Position numbers and translations under genes: made by a program. Source: Fusobacteriaceae bacterium (GTDB taxonomy: Bacteria > Fusobacteriota > Fusobacteriia > Fusobacteriales > Fusobacteriaceae). Taken from it: DNA of 35,525 bases. Position 1 is the first letter of the stretch, and every line of letters starts with the position of its first letter. Positions 20,801-29,649 of this stretch are shown one piece after another. The notes beneath the pieces are model-generated. The model was not told the origin of the DNA, ran no database searches, and worked only from the letters and a program-made list of their open reading frames with translations. The stretch covers positions 1 through 35,525 of the forward strand of contig JAISST010000006.1 in the NCBI GenBank assembly GCA_031272945.1. Reading direction: 5' to 3'.

Positions 20801-23800
20801 GCGGGAAAAAGTTGCAATCGCAAACGGCGTGACCGTCTCTTCGGCTCAGGGGAACGGCCTGGCCCTGGCCTCCAATATCAACGCCAACGCGGGCGCGGGA
20901 AAAAACCAGGACAGCGGCTTTACCAACGCCGGGACCATTTCTGTTACCGGCGGCAACCAGAGCGCGGTCTATGTCAATTACGGCTATGTGAAGAATTCCG
21001 GCCTTATTTCCGCTGACAAGGGCATCGGCGCCATGGGCGTCAACGGCAGCCAGCTCGTAAACACCGGAACCATCAAGGTCGAGGGAAAGGACGCCGCCAA
21101 AGGCGCGGGTCCCATCGGCATGGCGGGCCTCGCCCGGAAGGTCAAGGCCGACGGCTCGGCCGACGCGGCGGACGCCTTCGGAACCGACGTGACCACAGGC
21201 GCCGATCAGGACAATACCACGGCTCTCGTGGATATCGAGAATAACGGGACCATCCGTCTCGGGAGCGATACGAAACTCTCGGATTACGCCGTCGGCATTT
21301 ACGCGGCCAACAACGTGGCGGGCGCCCGGGCCCGGGTCAAGGTCGTCAATAACCGCTTGATTGAGTTAGGCAACGACAGCGTCGGCGTCCTCGTCTCGGG
21401 GGCGACCGAAGGGGGGACGATTACCCTTTCCACAAACGATGCCCAGAATATCGGTCTGAAGTTAGGCAAAAACGGCATCGGCGTCTACGCCGAAAACTCG
21501 GATATCACCGTAAACGGCGCCAGTTACACGATCGCCCTGGAGGATAACGGCATAGGCGTTCTGGCCCGTCTCGACAGTACCATCAAGGGCGGCGCCGGCG
21601 CGAAGCTCATCCTCGACTACAAGGGGACCGTAGACGGCACGGCCACGGCGGTCGTATTGCAGGGGGAAGCGGGAAAGACCGCCACAAACAATCTCGCCAT
21701 TGAAGTCAAAGCCCCCGCGGACATGAAAAAAACCGTCTCGGCCCTTTACAGCTCGGGAGGCGGCGGTCTCGTCAATACCGGCGCCCTGACATCCGCCGCC
21801 GCAAAGGCCTACGGGATTATCGCCGACTGCGTCGATGTGAGCAATTCCGGCGTCATTACGACAGGGAACCCCACCGGAGACGGCGGCATCGGCATTTATG
21901 TCCGGAACGCCGACCTTACGACCGGCGGGGACAAATTGCAGGTCAAGGGAACCGGGGCCATCGGCGTATTCGCCAGGAGCGAAGCCCCGAAGCAGACGGA
22001 AGCGGCCCTCGCGGCGGCAAAGACCGTCACCCTTTCGGATAATACGACCCTTGCCGTCACCGAAAACAAAGGCATCGGCGTCTATATTTTAGACAGCCTC
22101 GGCGATAAAATGAAGCTCAATCTCAAGAGCGACGTGAACCTGACGGCGGCCTCGGCCGATACAAACCGCAAAATCGGAGCCTTCCTGCAGGGAGCGAAAA
22201 ATACCGGCAATCTCGCCGACGGCGTCATTACGCTCGCGGGCACAGATACCGGAGGCTACAACATCGGGGTCTACGCCAAGGACTCCTATCTCAATACAAA
22301 CGGGACTTACCATATATCAGGATTGTCCAATATCGGCGTATTCGCCGAATCCACGGGAACGGGGACGACCCTCGTCACGGGCGGCGTCGCGGTCAATGTA
22401 GCGGGCAGTACGACAAAAGCCGGAGATATATCCATCGGCGTCTACGGCAAAGGGTCCAAGGTGGCGATTCAAGCGGCAACAGCCGCCACTTACACCGTGG
22501 GGCCCAACGGCGTCGGCGTCTTTATGGACGGAGACGCAAGCTCCAAACTCTCGGGAACTTACGTGATTCATCTTTCGTCCAAGGGCGTGAGCGAGACCGA
22601 AGGCATAGGGATTTATTACAAAGGCGGCGCAAGCGGGCAGGGGACTGTCACCCTGGACAGTACCTTGACCGAATCCAAGGACGGTCTTCCGGTACGGCCC
22701 ATCGGCATCTATTTCGGCGAGGGAAGTACGGTCCAGCCGCAGGATATCACGATTGCCGCGGGAAGCCAGAGCCTTATCGGGCTCTATGGCAAGGATTTGA
22801 GCGCCTTTAACGCAACCGGCAAGCTCCAGCTGAGCGCCGAATCCATCGGGGGCTATTTTACGGGAAGTAATGTCAACGTAAACGGCAATACAACCCTCGG
22901 CGCCACGGCCGAAAACGCCTACGGCTGGTACTTCAAGGACGGGAATTCCACAATCGGCGCGGCAACCGTAAGCACCATACTCGGCAAGAACGGTATCGCC
23001 TACGCCATCGAAGGCGCGGGCGGCAAACTGACCAACAAAGGGACCATCCAGGCCTCCGTGGCCGGTTCCATCGGAGCCTTCGCGACGGAAGGCGGGCTTT
23101 TCACCAACGATGTCGGCGCGCAAATCAACGCCACGGCCGTGAATGGCGCGGATCCGGGTTCTCTGGGACTCTTTGCCAAAGGGGGGAAAATCGAAAACAA
23201 AGGACAGGTCAATTCCTTCTATGTGGGTATCTACGGCCAGAGCGCGGCGGATATTCTGCTTTCGGCGGGAGAAGTCACGGCGGCTCAGGGTATCGGCATT
23301 TTAGCCAAAGACAAGGGCACGGCCATACGACTTACGGGCGGCGATATCAAAGGCACAAGCGCCGGCACCGTAGGCGTCTACGCCCTAGATAACGCGGAGG
23401 CGACCTTGGCGGGCAGCAAACTGACCATAGCCGATAAAGGCATCGGCCTTTACGCCACAGGCGGGGCCGCGTTGACGCTCAAAAACGGCGACATCACAGT
23501 CGGCGCCGAAGGAGCGGCCCTCTACGGAAAAGAGAGCGTTCTCGACCTTTCGGCCTATACGGGGACCATCACCCTCGGCAACAAAGGGATTGCCGTATAC
23601 GCGGCGGAGAGCGCCGTCACAGGCGGCAGCGCCGTTAAGGTCAGCTACAGTTCCGCAGGCGGCGATAAAGGCGTCGGCGTCTACTATGAGGGCGCGAATC
23701 CCACGACCAATAGCTTAAGCTTTACCCACAGCGGCGACAATCTGGTAAGCGTCTACGCCGACGGCGTGAAACTCACAAATACGGCCAACCAGACGATCCA

Positions 23801-26800
23801 GAACCTCGGGATCGGCATTTACGCCGATAACGGAGCGACGTTGGCCAATACCGGAACCTTGAATCTCCTGGGAACCGATACCGTAGGGATTTATCTCGAT
23901 AAGACAAAAGCCGCGACCGCTGGCGTCACGACCCTGACCGACGTCGGGACCATCACGGGAGCGGCGTTGAACGTCGCGGGCAAGAGCAAGGTGGGCGTCT
24001 ACGTAAAAGACGGCGACATCATCGGGACCAATGACTACAACTTCGCCATTTCCGGAGGCGTGGGCCTCTATCTGGCGGAAAAGCTTGTGAGCTGGCAGGG
24101 CACGCTGAAGGTGGGCGCGTCCTCCACGGCCAACAACAAGACCATCGGCATGTACGTCGCGCCGAAACTCTCGGGGACTCTGGCGGCCAATATCGAAATT
24201 ACCGCCCCGGACGCCGTGGGCATGTACCTCGACAGCGACGGAGCCGACAAGGCGACGATCAATTATACGGGCAGCTTGAAGATTTTAAACAAAGCACCCA
24301 ATATCGAGAGTCGCAGTATCGGCGTGGTCCTTGACGAAGGGACGCAGTTTACCCTCACGGGAAGCGGCAGTCTGGAACTGGGCGACGCGGAAAACGTCGG
24401 GTTTTACGTTCGGAAAGGCGCGCATTTCACGGTAGCCTCAGGGGCGAAAATCACAAACCTTGAGGGCGGCATTGTCGCCTATATCGAAGACGGACAAATG
24501 GATCTTTCGGGCCTGCCGACGGTCAATTACGCCAATATGATCGCGGCGGGAACTTCGGGCCTTCTCACAAACGCATCCAAGCTCACCGTAGGCACGAAGG
24601 GTCTCCAGGCCAATACGGGGGCGACCATCGTGAACGACACGGCGGGAAATCTTGTTTCCTCCGTTGAAAACGGCAAGGCCTTGGCGGCAACCTCGGGGGC
24701 AACCATCGTGAACCGGGGAAAAATCAACCTCACGGGGGAAAATTCCGTTGCGATTTTTGTCGATGACGGGGCCACGGCCACAACCACCGGCGCGGTTTCC
24801 GTAGGAGAAAATTCCGTCGCCTATTACGCGGCTTCCGACGGCGCGGGAAGCCGCGGCGTCATCACCGTTGCCGGGATCACTACAGTCGGCAAAGGCAGTA
24901 CGCTCCTTTACGCCAAAGGCGGCGAAATTCATTACAAAGCCGGGAATATCAGCCTGGGCGACGCGGGAAACATCCTGACGATAGAAGACGCCGGTTCCGT
25001 CGTGACCTTCCTGAACAGCGCCCTGACTGTCGGGGCCAAAGGTACGGGCATTTACGTCAAGGGTACGGGCGACATCAATGACGTCTCGGGCGTAACGGGT
25101 ATTACCGTCGGAGCCGGAGGCGCGGGGGTCTATATCAGCCGAGGCAACAACTGGACGACTGGCCTCGGTTTCACCCTTGCCGGTGAAAAGGCCTCGGCCC
25201 TCGTCATGGCGGGCGCGGGAAATATACAATACGGCGGGATCTTGAGTTCCACCGCCAAAGAAGCCAAGGGCATCGTCCTCACGGCCGGAGGAAATCTCAC
25301 CAATACCGGAACCGTATCCCTGACGGGCGAAGGCTCTCTGGGTCTTTACGGAGAAAACCTGACGTCCCTCGTCAATGACACGGGCGCCCTCGTGGCCCTC
25401 GGCGCGGGGACCGATACGGCGGCCGCCATCGCCCTTTACGGAAAGAACGCCCACGATATTGTAAACCGCGGAGAAATTTCGCTAGTCAGCAACGCCGTGG
25501 GGATTTACGGGGAAAAAGCCGCGGTCCGGAATGACGGCGCCATCCACAACGCCGGCCATGACAATACCGGCGTCTACGCGGTGGGCGGCAGCGTCGTCAA
25601 TACCGGAGCGATTACCCTCGGCGACACGTCCAACGGCATCTATCTTGAAAACGGAACAAAAATCGAAAACAGCGGCAATATCACTGTGGGCGGCGCGGGT
25701 TCCTCGGGCCTCTACGGCACGGGGACGACGACCGTCCTCCACAAGGCGGGGACCGTTACCGTAGGAGCCGAATCTACCGGCGTCGCCACGGAAGCGGGGG
25801 CCATCACCATAGCCAAAGGCGCGAAAATCACAGCGGGCGAGCAGTCCACCTATATCTATACGGAAAAGGGCGCAGCGACCTTGGAAGAAGACTTGACCCT
25901 TTCCGACTACAGCATCGGCATGTATACCACGGCGGGGACGCTCACCAACAAAGCCCGGATTACCACGGGGCTTTCCGGCGACAGCAGCTCCGACGGAAAG
26001 ACCTCGGTCGCCATGGCGGCGGGACCGGGCGCAGGCAAACGCGCCCTCGTCAACGCGGGCGTCATCGACGTCGCGAAAAAAGGCGGCGTGGGCATGCTCG
26101 TCAGCAACAAGGATTCCACGGCCCTCAATACCGGAACAATCTACGTGGCGGGAACGGACGCCTACGGCGTGGTTGCCTCCGACAACGCCGCGATTACCAA
26201 TCAGGGCGATATCTATGTGACGGGCTCCGGCGCCCGGGGCATGGCGGCCACAGGCGGCGCCAGGGTTCTCAATGATACGAGCGGCCGGGTTTATGTGCAG
26301 GGCGATAACAACACCGGGGTATTTGTGACCGACAAAGCCGTCGTTTCCAACAAAGGCGAAATCTTTGCGGACGGCAATACCAATACCGGCATCTTTATCG
26401 GCCGGGGCGGCGTCCTTGAAAACGCGGGCAAAATCACCGTCATGAACGGCGGCCTCGACGTCGCCACGACCGGCGCCAATGAGACGGTCCATGTGGGCGA
26501 GATCACCGTCGAAAGCCAGGGGCCTACCATCACCGTGGGTAGTACCGTCTACGACATGCCGACCATCGTGAATTCCGGCTATATCGAATTCGTAAACGGC
26601 GCGCTGGACTTCGGTACGGTGGCCATCACCAGCGCCGATGAAAACATCGGGACCATCTCGGCCGAAAACTTCCTCAAGGGAGAGTTCATCGTGCTGCCCG
26701 GGGCGACTCAGGGCAACAACGATCCGGTCCGGGTCATCCAGTACCTGAAGGGTCTGGGCTCCATGCCTCAGAGCGGTTCTGTCAAAGTGATTTCCCAGTC

Positions 26801-27977
26801 CGTGACCTGGCTGCCGGACCTCCAGGCCGACCCCGACAACCCCGACGTCACCCGGATTGTATTGGTCAAAATTCCCTATGCCTTCATTACGGAAAATACC
26901 CCCGCTTATGAATTCGGCAAGGGCCTCGACGAGATTTACGCCAATGCCCAAGGACCGGAGCTCGCCATGTTTGACAACATCGATATGATTTCCGACAAAG
27001 ACGAGCTGGCCGCGGTCTTCGACATGGAACTGCGGGGAAACGTCTACGCCAATATCCAGCAAAGAATGCTGGACGTAAAAGATGTCCTCACAGACGCCCG
27101 GGAAAACTTGCGGGAAAATGAGCTCTATTCCATGGAAACCCTGAAGATCGGCGCCATAGCCGCGGGCGGCAATACCAAAGACGCCAACGCCGGCGTCGAA
27201 GACTACGAATACAAGACCGCGGGCGTAACAGCGCTGAAAGAATACGCCCTCCGCAGCCCCGATACCAAAGCCTGGTGGGGCATGGCCTTCGGCGTGACGG
27301 ATCTCGATTTCGATTTCGGCTCCAAGGAAAAAATCTACAGTCTCGAAGGGAGCGCCGGATACAGCAGACCCCTCACCCGAGACAGACGCCTTCAGTGGCA
27401 TGTCCAGGGGGCCATCGGCGTCAACCGGCACGAGACCCTAAGAAAAATCGAAATCGGCGGGGTGGGCTACCACAACAAAGGAGACTTCTACTCGGCCATC
27501 GGAGAGATTGAAAACAAGCTCCGCTATGAGATGAAGAGCCTGGGCGGCCGGGTAAAAGCGGGGCTCTACGCGAGCTTTGACGCGGGAGTCGGCAAAATCA
27601 AAACCTTTACCGAAAAAGGGGACGGCATCGAGCTTGGCTTCAAAGAAAAGGATCTGACGATCGCGAGACCCGGCGCGGGCGCCGACATTACCTTGAACAA
27701 ATACACAAAGGGCGGCAAACTCTCCCTGACAGGCAAAGTGGACTACTTTCATGAACTGGGCAAGATCTACGACGGCCCCAACGAAATGAAAATCGCGGCT
27801 TCAAACGCGGACTACTACGCCCTCGAGCTTCCCGAACAGAGCAAAAATCAAGTGAAGCTGACCGCTCAGATCAAATACGAAAGCAAGGGCGGTACAAGCG
27901 TTGGATTGCAGGTCACAAGGACCGAAGGCGGCATAGACAGCACGCGGTACGGGATGAATTTCGCGGTCAAAATTTAA
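17886..27977 (+). CDS. Giant autotransporter: passenger and beta-barrel (frame downstream of the G9 tract)
   Basis: This frame continues the protein begun at 17332. Reading it from the tract (from 17814 after a one-base backward shift) gives VPYTVTGSEPLESGSDNEWF leading into NSYFNANTTRYDY, so the joined protein is about 3548 residues. Next comes a Pro/Lys/Val-rich linker (about residues 215-340 of the fusion), then a passenger of roughly 2800 residues. The passenger is built of short repeats such as 'N.G.I....', 'IGVYA', 'GIGIYGK' and 'NTGTI', as in right-handed beta-helix surface proteins. An alpha-helical linker (AVFDMELRGNVYANIQQR, about 3230-3265) precedes a C-terminal beta-barrel of about 280 residues with alternating strands (AWWGMAFGV, RLQWHVQGAIG, GGRVKAGLYASFDAGVG) ending in NFAVKI. 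It would be secreted by type V secretion and displayed on the surface, probably as an adhesin. The frame has no ATG with a ribosome site and no signal peptide of its own. Binding target is unknown. Confidence 0.9.
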   Translation: MTGNSYFNANTTRYDYKDEFMTLAATAQPATSRPETPQFLFAAPDTPDVQELKEPEVLLIKIGDIDVKKPAVVKPEPAKIDEIKAPGFAGISVKEPDLKLASFEVEVNPAAPEFEVKASLPVVKGKVIAPTTVADPNPQVPDLNPVVVQPNVSPFTDYAYWYVRTSSNGGYPFTYLADGSAGGKTALLMNYHFTGGTYYTGVAKSTAEGGAVVKANEAGGFGMSGTSDAFYGQNGVSWTAFPTTSLAINGRTSTILYFHNLLLYPNSPKQVENVTLHVAGNDGSYTDTNGLSYLGSIGMHTAGHLNVTGVTGYLYGRAIFVSNETWQAGDVKLANSQVHVSGSDNTVFYISPANYTDIQTRAARYQGSYTGAMDVVIPSKGNAVYLQAGLSGSIKIENSGLIRLEGASNTVYTTLGYSPNYTKFTAHGVTYEENMTPSIQLTTPVELYGDENVLMFFNSKWTGKLPWIYNGSGDDKPFIGIYQGQIKVAAHIGDGPQTNITASEQTAEGRITEKENSTYNYTAGTVDGSVGIYSRSGQRTGISAQLHLGAGSTYSYYDGDAIHGLEIGNVDIKFGRNSKGGFMFISDLGTVIEVAKPGTDTSEIGSLSTAIFDGIDKIVDNKITEGEAATGTIIAYSKGKWDQSVHKLGTSGVLDATDSSLTNLVDKPSEINIYIPVTMTSMEGIGFFADSYGHVNVVGSTSNVTATGYRAIVAYAKNYGVVTIDGNITAQDAHMTTNVYQNIGAYAAANGTITIKGAATVDGIGALAKGTGAHVIMTNGGNQIFTGVDRGGSYKSNGGLVALNGGIIEFAGVITHKKLTEYASKGNTHADTLPFYADSASKIVFRGDTTINLSDGAVFYGKENEYTSEDTLATRYSGMKYVTVNITDNDLSLGVFNGITVDWSGADITAVETKYLKQLADTVKIKEIKNNSHWYKSYLEGGVFNIGFNVNLDTVSLNATKGADPFNDIVLEREKVAIANGVTVSSAQGNGLALASNINANAGAGKNQDSGFTNAGTISVTGGNQSAVYVNYGYVKNSGLISADKGIGAMGVNGSQLVNTGTIKVEGKDAAKGAGPIGMAGLARKVKADGSADAADAFGTDVTTGADQDNTTALVDIENNGTIRLGSDTKLSDYAVGIYAANNVAGARARVKVVNNRLIELGNDSVGVLVSGATEGGTITLSTNDAQNIGLKLGKNGIGVYAENSDITVNGASYTIALEDNGIGVLARLDSTIKGGAGAKLILDYKGTVDGTATAVVLQGEAGKTATNNLAIEVKAPADMKKTVSALYSSGGGGLVNTGALTSAAAKAYGIIADCVDVSNSGVITTGNPTGDGGIGIYVRNADLTTGGDKLQVKGTGAIGVFARSEAPKQTEAALAAAKTVTLSDNTTLAVTENKGIGVYILDSLGDKMKLNLKSDVNLTAASADTNRKIGAFLQGAKNTGNLADGVITLAGTDTGGYNIGVYAKDSYLNTNGTYHISGLSNIGVFAESTGTGTTLVTGGVAVNVAGSTTKAGDISIGVYGKGSKVAIQAATAATYTVGPNGVGVFMDGDASSKLSGTYVIHLSSKGVSETEGIGIYYKGGASGQGTVTLDSTLTESKDGLPVRPIGIYFGEGSTVQPQDITIAAGSQSLIGLYGKDLSAFNATGKLQLSAESIGGYFTGSNVNVNGNTTLGATAENAYGWYFKDGNSTIGAATVSTILGKNGIAYAIEGAGGKLTNKGTIQASVAGSIGAFATEGGLFTNDVGAQINATAVNGADPGSLGLFAKGGKIENKGQVNSFYVGIYGQSAADILLSAGEVTAAQGIGILAKDKGTAIRLTGGDIKGTSAGTVGVYALDNAEATLAGSKLTIADKGIGLYATGGAALTLKNGDITVGAEGAALYGKESVLDLSAYTGTITLGNKGIAVYAAESAVTGGSAVKVSYSSAGGDKGVGVYYEGANPTTNSLSFTHSGDNLVSVYADGVKLTNTANQTIQNLGIGIYADNGATLANTGTLNLLGTDTVGIYLDKTKAATAGVTTLTDVGTITGAALNVAGKSKVGVYVKDGDIIGTNDYNFAISGGVGLYLAEKLVSWQGTLKVGASSTANNKTIGMYVAPKLSGTLAANIEITAPDAVGMYLDSDGADKATINYTGSLKILNKAPNIESRSIGVVLDEGTQFTLTGSGSLELGDAENVGFYVRKGAHFTVASGAKITNLEGGIVAYIEDGQMDLSGLPTVNYANMIAAGTSGLLTNASKLTVGTKGLQANTGATIVNDTAGNLVSSVENGKALAATSGATIVNRGKINLTGENSVAIFVDDGATATTTGAVSVGENSVAYYAASDGAGSRGVITVAGITTVGKGSTLLYAKGGEIHYKAGNISLGDAGNILTIEDAGSVVTFLNSALTVGAKGTGIYVKGTGDINDVSGVTGITVGAGGAGVYISRGNNWTTGLGFTLAGEKASALVMAGAGNIQYGGILSSTAKEAKGIVLTAGGNLTNTGTVSLTGEGSLGLYGENLTSLVNDTGALVALGAGTDTAAAIALYGKNAHDIVNRGEISLVSNAVGIYGEKAAVRNDGAIHNAGHDNTGVYAVGGSVVNTGAITLGDTSNGIYLENGTKIENSGNITVGGAGSSGLYGTGTTTVLHKAGTVTVGAESTGVATEAGAITIAKGAKITAGEQSTYIYTEKGAATLEEDLTLSDYSIGMYTTAGTLTNKARITTGLSGDSSSDGKTSVAMAAGPGAGKRALVNAGVIDVAKKGGVGMLVSNKDSTALNTGTIYVAGTDAYGVVASDNAAITNQGDIYVTGSGARGMAATGGARVLNDTSGRVYVQGDNNTGVFVTDKAVVSNKGEIFADGNTNTGIFIGRGGVLENAGKITVMNGGLDVATTGANETVHVGEITVESQGPTITVGSTVYDMPTIVNSGYIEFVNGALDFGTVAITSADENIGTISAENFLKGEFIVLPGATQGNNDPVRVIQYLKGLGSMPQSGSVKVISQSVTWLPDLQADPDNPDVTRIVLVKIPYAFITENTPAYEFGKGLDEIYANAQGPELAMFDNIDMISDKDELAAVFDMELRGNVYANIQQRMLDVKDVLTDARENLRENELYSMETLKIGAIAAGGNTKDANAGVEDYEYKTAGVTALKEYALRSPDTKAWWGMAFGVTDLDFDFGSKEKIYSLEGSAGYSRPLTRDRRLQWHVQGAIGVNRHETLRKIEIGGVGYHNKGDFYSAIGEIENKLRYEMKSLGGRVKAGLYASFDAGVGKIKTFTEKGDGIELGFKEKDLTIARPGAGADITLNKYTKGGKLSLTGKVDYFHELGKIYDGPNEMKIAASNADYYALELPEQSKNQVKLTAQIKYESKGGTSVGLQVTRTEGGIDSTRYGMNFAVKI

Positions 27978-27979
27978 CG

Positions 27980-28044
27980 CCCGTAGGGGCGCGCATTGCG
28001 CGTCCTCACTACCATATAAATTGCGCGTCCTCACCACCATATAA
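27980..28044. repeat. REP-like head and a 25-bp direct repeat
   Basis: CCCGTAGGGGC (27980-27990) starts a GC-rich intergenic element. It is followed by two tandem copies of a 25-bp unit beginning ATTGCGCGTCCTCAC (27995-28019 and 28020-28044), differing at one base. No gene is seen here. Confidence 0.7.
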
Positions 28045-28082
28045 TATGAATTGACGCCGATTTTAACAAAAAATCATTTTCA

Positions 28083-28116
28083 CCCGTAGGGGCAGACCTG
28101 TGTGTCTGCCCCTACG
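28083..28116. repeat. REP-like palindrome
   Basis: CGTAGGGGCAGAC (28085-28097) and GTCTGCCCCTACG (28104-28116) are a perfect 13-bp inverted repeat with a six-base loop. The head CCCGTAGGGGC is the same as at 27980. Palindromes of this GTAGGGGC type are dispersed in intergenic regions of many bacteria. Confidence 0.8.
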
Positions 28117-28230
28117 TCCGTCCAAACATCTGCCCCTACGTCCGTCCAAACATCTGCCCCTATGTCCGTCCGGACATCTGCCCCTACGTCCGTCCAAACA
28201 TCTGCCCCTACGTCCGTCCGGATGTCTGCC
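28105..28230. repeat. 24-bp tandem repeat array, five units plus a remnant
   Basis: Units start at 28105, 28129, 28153, 28177 and 28201. The core is TCTGCCCCTACGTCC followed by GTCC and AAACA or GGACA/GGATG. A degenerate sixth start (TCTGCC) is at 28225. Units 1, 2 and 4 are identical; units 3 and 5 carry GG in place of AA. The first unit overlaps the right arm of the adjacent palindrome. A minus-strand frame encodes an eight-residue repeat here but is unlikely to be a gene. Confidence 0.85.
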
Positions 28231-28260
28231 TCGATATTTTTAATGCAACCGGATTTTGAC

Positions 28261-28383
28261 ATTGCGCCCACGCCCTAACCCGCAATGGTAGGGGCGTAAT
28301 CGCGACTTCTTACGTTCGCGCAGCGAATGTTAGAAGGCCGCGATGTCTCGGCGGCAGCAAGCGTAGCGAGCCACAGCCGAGAC
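28261..28383. repeat. Further palindromic intergenic elements (two long hairpins)
   Basis: ATTGCG (28261) and CGCAAT (28281) flank a CGCCCTA, with a GTAGGGGCG motif right after. Next comes a large hairpin, 28299-28344: ATCGCG/CGCGAT on the outside and a 14-bp inner stem (28306-28319 with 28323-28336, one mismatch, one wobble, loop GCA). A third hairpin has GTCTCGGC (28345-28352) and GCCGAGAC (28376-28383), followed by TGATCTTTT. They may act together as a terminator for the autotransporter transcript, or be mobile REP/MITE-like units. Confidence 0.65.
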
Positions 28384-28456
28384 TGATCTTTTCGCCCGGT
28401 CCTCAGGAAAGTTAATTTTTTTAAAGAATAAGACCGAAGAAGAACATAAAAAAAAT

Positions 28457-28485
28457 TTGCTTTTTGCCCACATATGTGTTATATT
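28457..28485 (+). promoter_or_regulatory. Sigma70-type promoter of the mgl operon
   Basis: TTGCTT (28457-28462) and TATATT (28480-28485) are 17 bases apart. A perfect ten-base palindrome, CACATATGTG (28469-28478), fills the spacer, a position where a repressor would block RNA polymerase. The transcription start would be near 28492. Confidence 0.7.
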
Positions 28486-28534
28486 ACTAATTAGCAGTGA
28501 ATTATCTGTACATTGGTTACAATTATATTATAAA

Positions 28535-28553
28535 TTGTTCAGGTTCTGAACAA
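28535..28553. promoter_or_regulatory. Inverted repeat in the mgl leader, possible operator
   Basis: TTGTTCAG-GTT-CTGAACAA is a perfect 8-bp inverted repeat about 43 bases downstream of the predicted start and just upstream of the mglB ribosome site. It could be an operator or an RNA hairpin. Confidence 0.5.
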
Positions 28554-28577
28554 GAAAAAGAGGAGGATGTATATTTT

Positions 28578-29582
28578 ATGAAAAAAATCAATTACTTATT
28601 GGGTGCAATCGTTTTCCTGGGCCTGGCCACCGTCGGAAGCAAAACCGTAGAAGCGGCGCCGAAGTACAAGATCGGCTTCACCGCCTACAAATATGACGAC
28701 AACTTCATCGCCCTTGTCCGCAAAGTGGTGGAAGGCGAAGCGGCCAAAGAGAAAGACAAGTTTGAGCTGCAGGCAAACGATTCCCAGAACAGCCAGCAGA
28801 CACAGAACGACCAGATCGACGTCATGCTTTCCAAAGGCGTGAACGCCCTGGCCATCAACCTCGTGGACAACGGCGCGGCCAAGACCGTTTTAGACAAGAT
28901 CAGCAAGGAAAAAATTCCCGTAGTATTCTACAATCGGAAGCCCAGCGACGAAGCCATGGCTTCTTATGACAAAGTGTACTATGTGGGCACCGACCCCAAC
29001 GCCCAGGGAATCGCCCAGGGCGAATTGATCCTGAAATACTGGAAGGCCCATCCCGAAGCCGACTTGAACAAAGACGGCAAGATCCAGTATGTACTGCTCA
29101 AAGGCGAACCGGGCCATCCCGACGCCGAAGCGAGAACAAAATACGCGCCTGAGACCATCAAGAAAGGCGGCGTAGACGTGGTGGAACTCCATCAGGATAC
29201 GGCCATGTGGGATACGGCCCAGGCCAAAGACAAGACAGACGCATGGCTCTCGGGTCCCAACGGCGACAAGATTGAAGTCATCATCTGCAACAACGACGCC
29301 ATGGCTTTCGGCGCGATCGAATCGGCAAAAGCGCTCGGCAAGAAGCTGCCGATATTCGGCGTAGACGCGCTGCCCGAAGCCCTCGTAAAGATTGAAGCCG
29401 GCGAAATGGTAGGTACGGTATTGAATGACGCCAAAGGACAAGGTTTTGCGACCTGGAAACTGGCGGCGAACCTGGCCGAAGGCAAGAGCCCCACGGACGG
29501 AACGGACATCCAGCTTGACGGCAAAGAAGTGTTGGTTCCCAGCGTAGGGATCGACAAAGACAATGTGAAAGAATACAAATAA
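28578..29582 (+). CDS. mglB: Galactose/glucose-type sugar ABC transporter, periplasmic binding protein
   Basis: MglB captures the sugar (galactose/glucose in known members) in the periplasm and delivers it to MglAC. The 334-residue protein has a cleavable signal peptide ([20 protein letters not shown], cut near VEA-AP), so it is a free periplasmic protein, not a lipoprotein. The mature part is a type I periplasmic binding fold: [19 protein letters not shown], the second-strand region [18 protein letters not shown], then [11 protein letters not shown] and [22 protein letters not shown] calcium-loop-like [10 protein letters not shown] (near residue 165) matches the Ca2+ site of MglB proteins. 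The ATG at 28578 has AGGAGG upstream; an opening at 28497 lacks both a ribosome site and a signal peptide. A hairpin separates it from mglA. Confidence 0.93.
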   Translation: MKKINYLLGAIVFLGLATVGSKTVEAAPKYKIGFTAYKYDDNFIALVRKVVEGEAAKEKDKFELQANDSQNSQQTQNDQIDVMLSKGVNALAINLVDNGAAKTVLDKISKEKIPVVFYNRKPSDEAMASYDKVYYVGTDPNAQGIAQGELILKYWKAHPEADLNKDGKIQYVLLKGEPGHPDAEARTKYAPETIKKGGVDVVELHQDTAMWDTAQAKDKTDAWLSGPNGDKIEVIICNNDAMAFGAIESAKALGKKLPIFGVDALPEALVKIEAGEMVGTVLNDAKGQGFATWKLAANLAEGKSPTDGTDIQLDGKEVLVPSVGIDKDNVKEYK

Positions 29583-29649
29583 GGGAATACCGGTATCTTT
29601 TCTCAATGCCTGACAAATCAAGAAATGATCAACTGAGCATATGTGAGAT

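Noticed and set aside
28105-28230. A CRISPR array
   Set aside because: The 24-bp units are directly adjacent with no unique spacers, and no cas genes are present in the window.
28080-28271. A minus-strand frame encoding an eight-residue repeat (ADVWTDVG)
   Set aside because: It is a by-product of a 24-bp repeat, which is a multiple of three. There is no ribosome site, and its ends lie in REP-like sequence.
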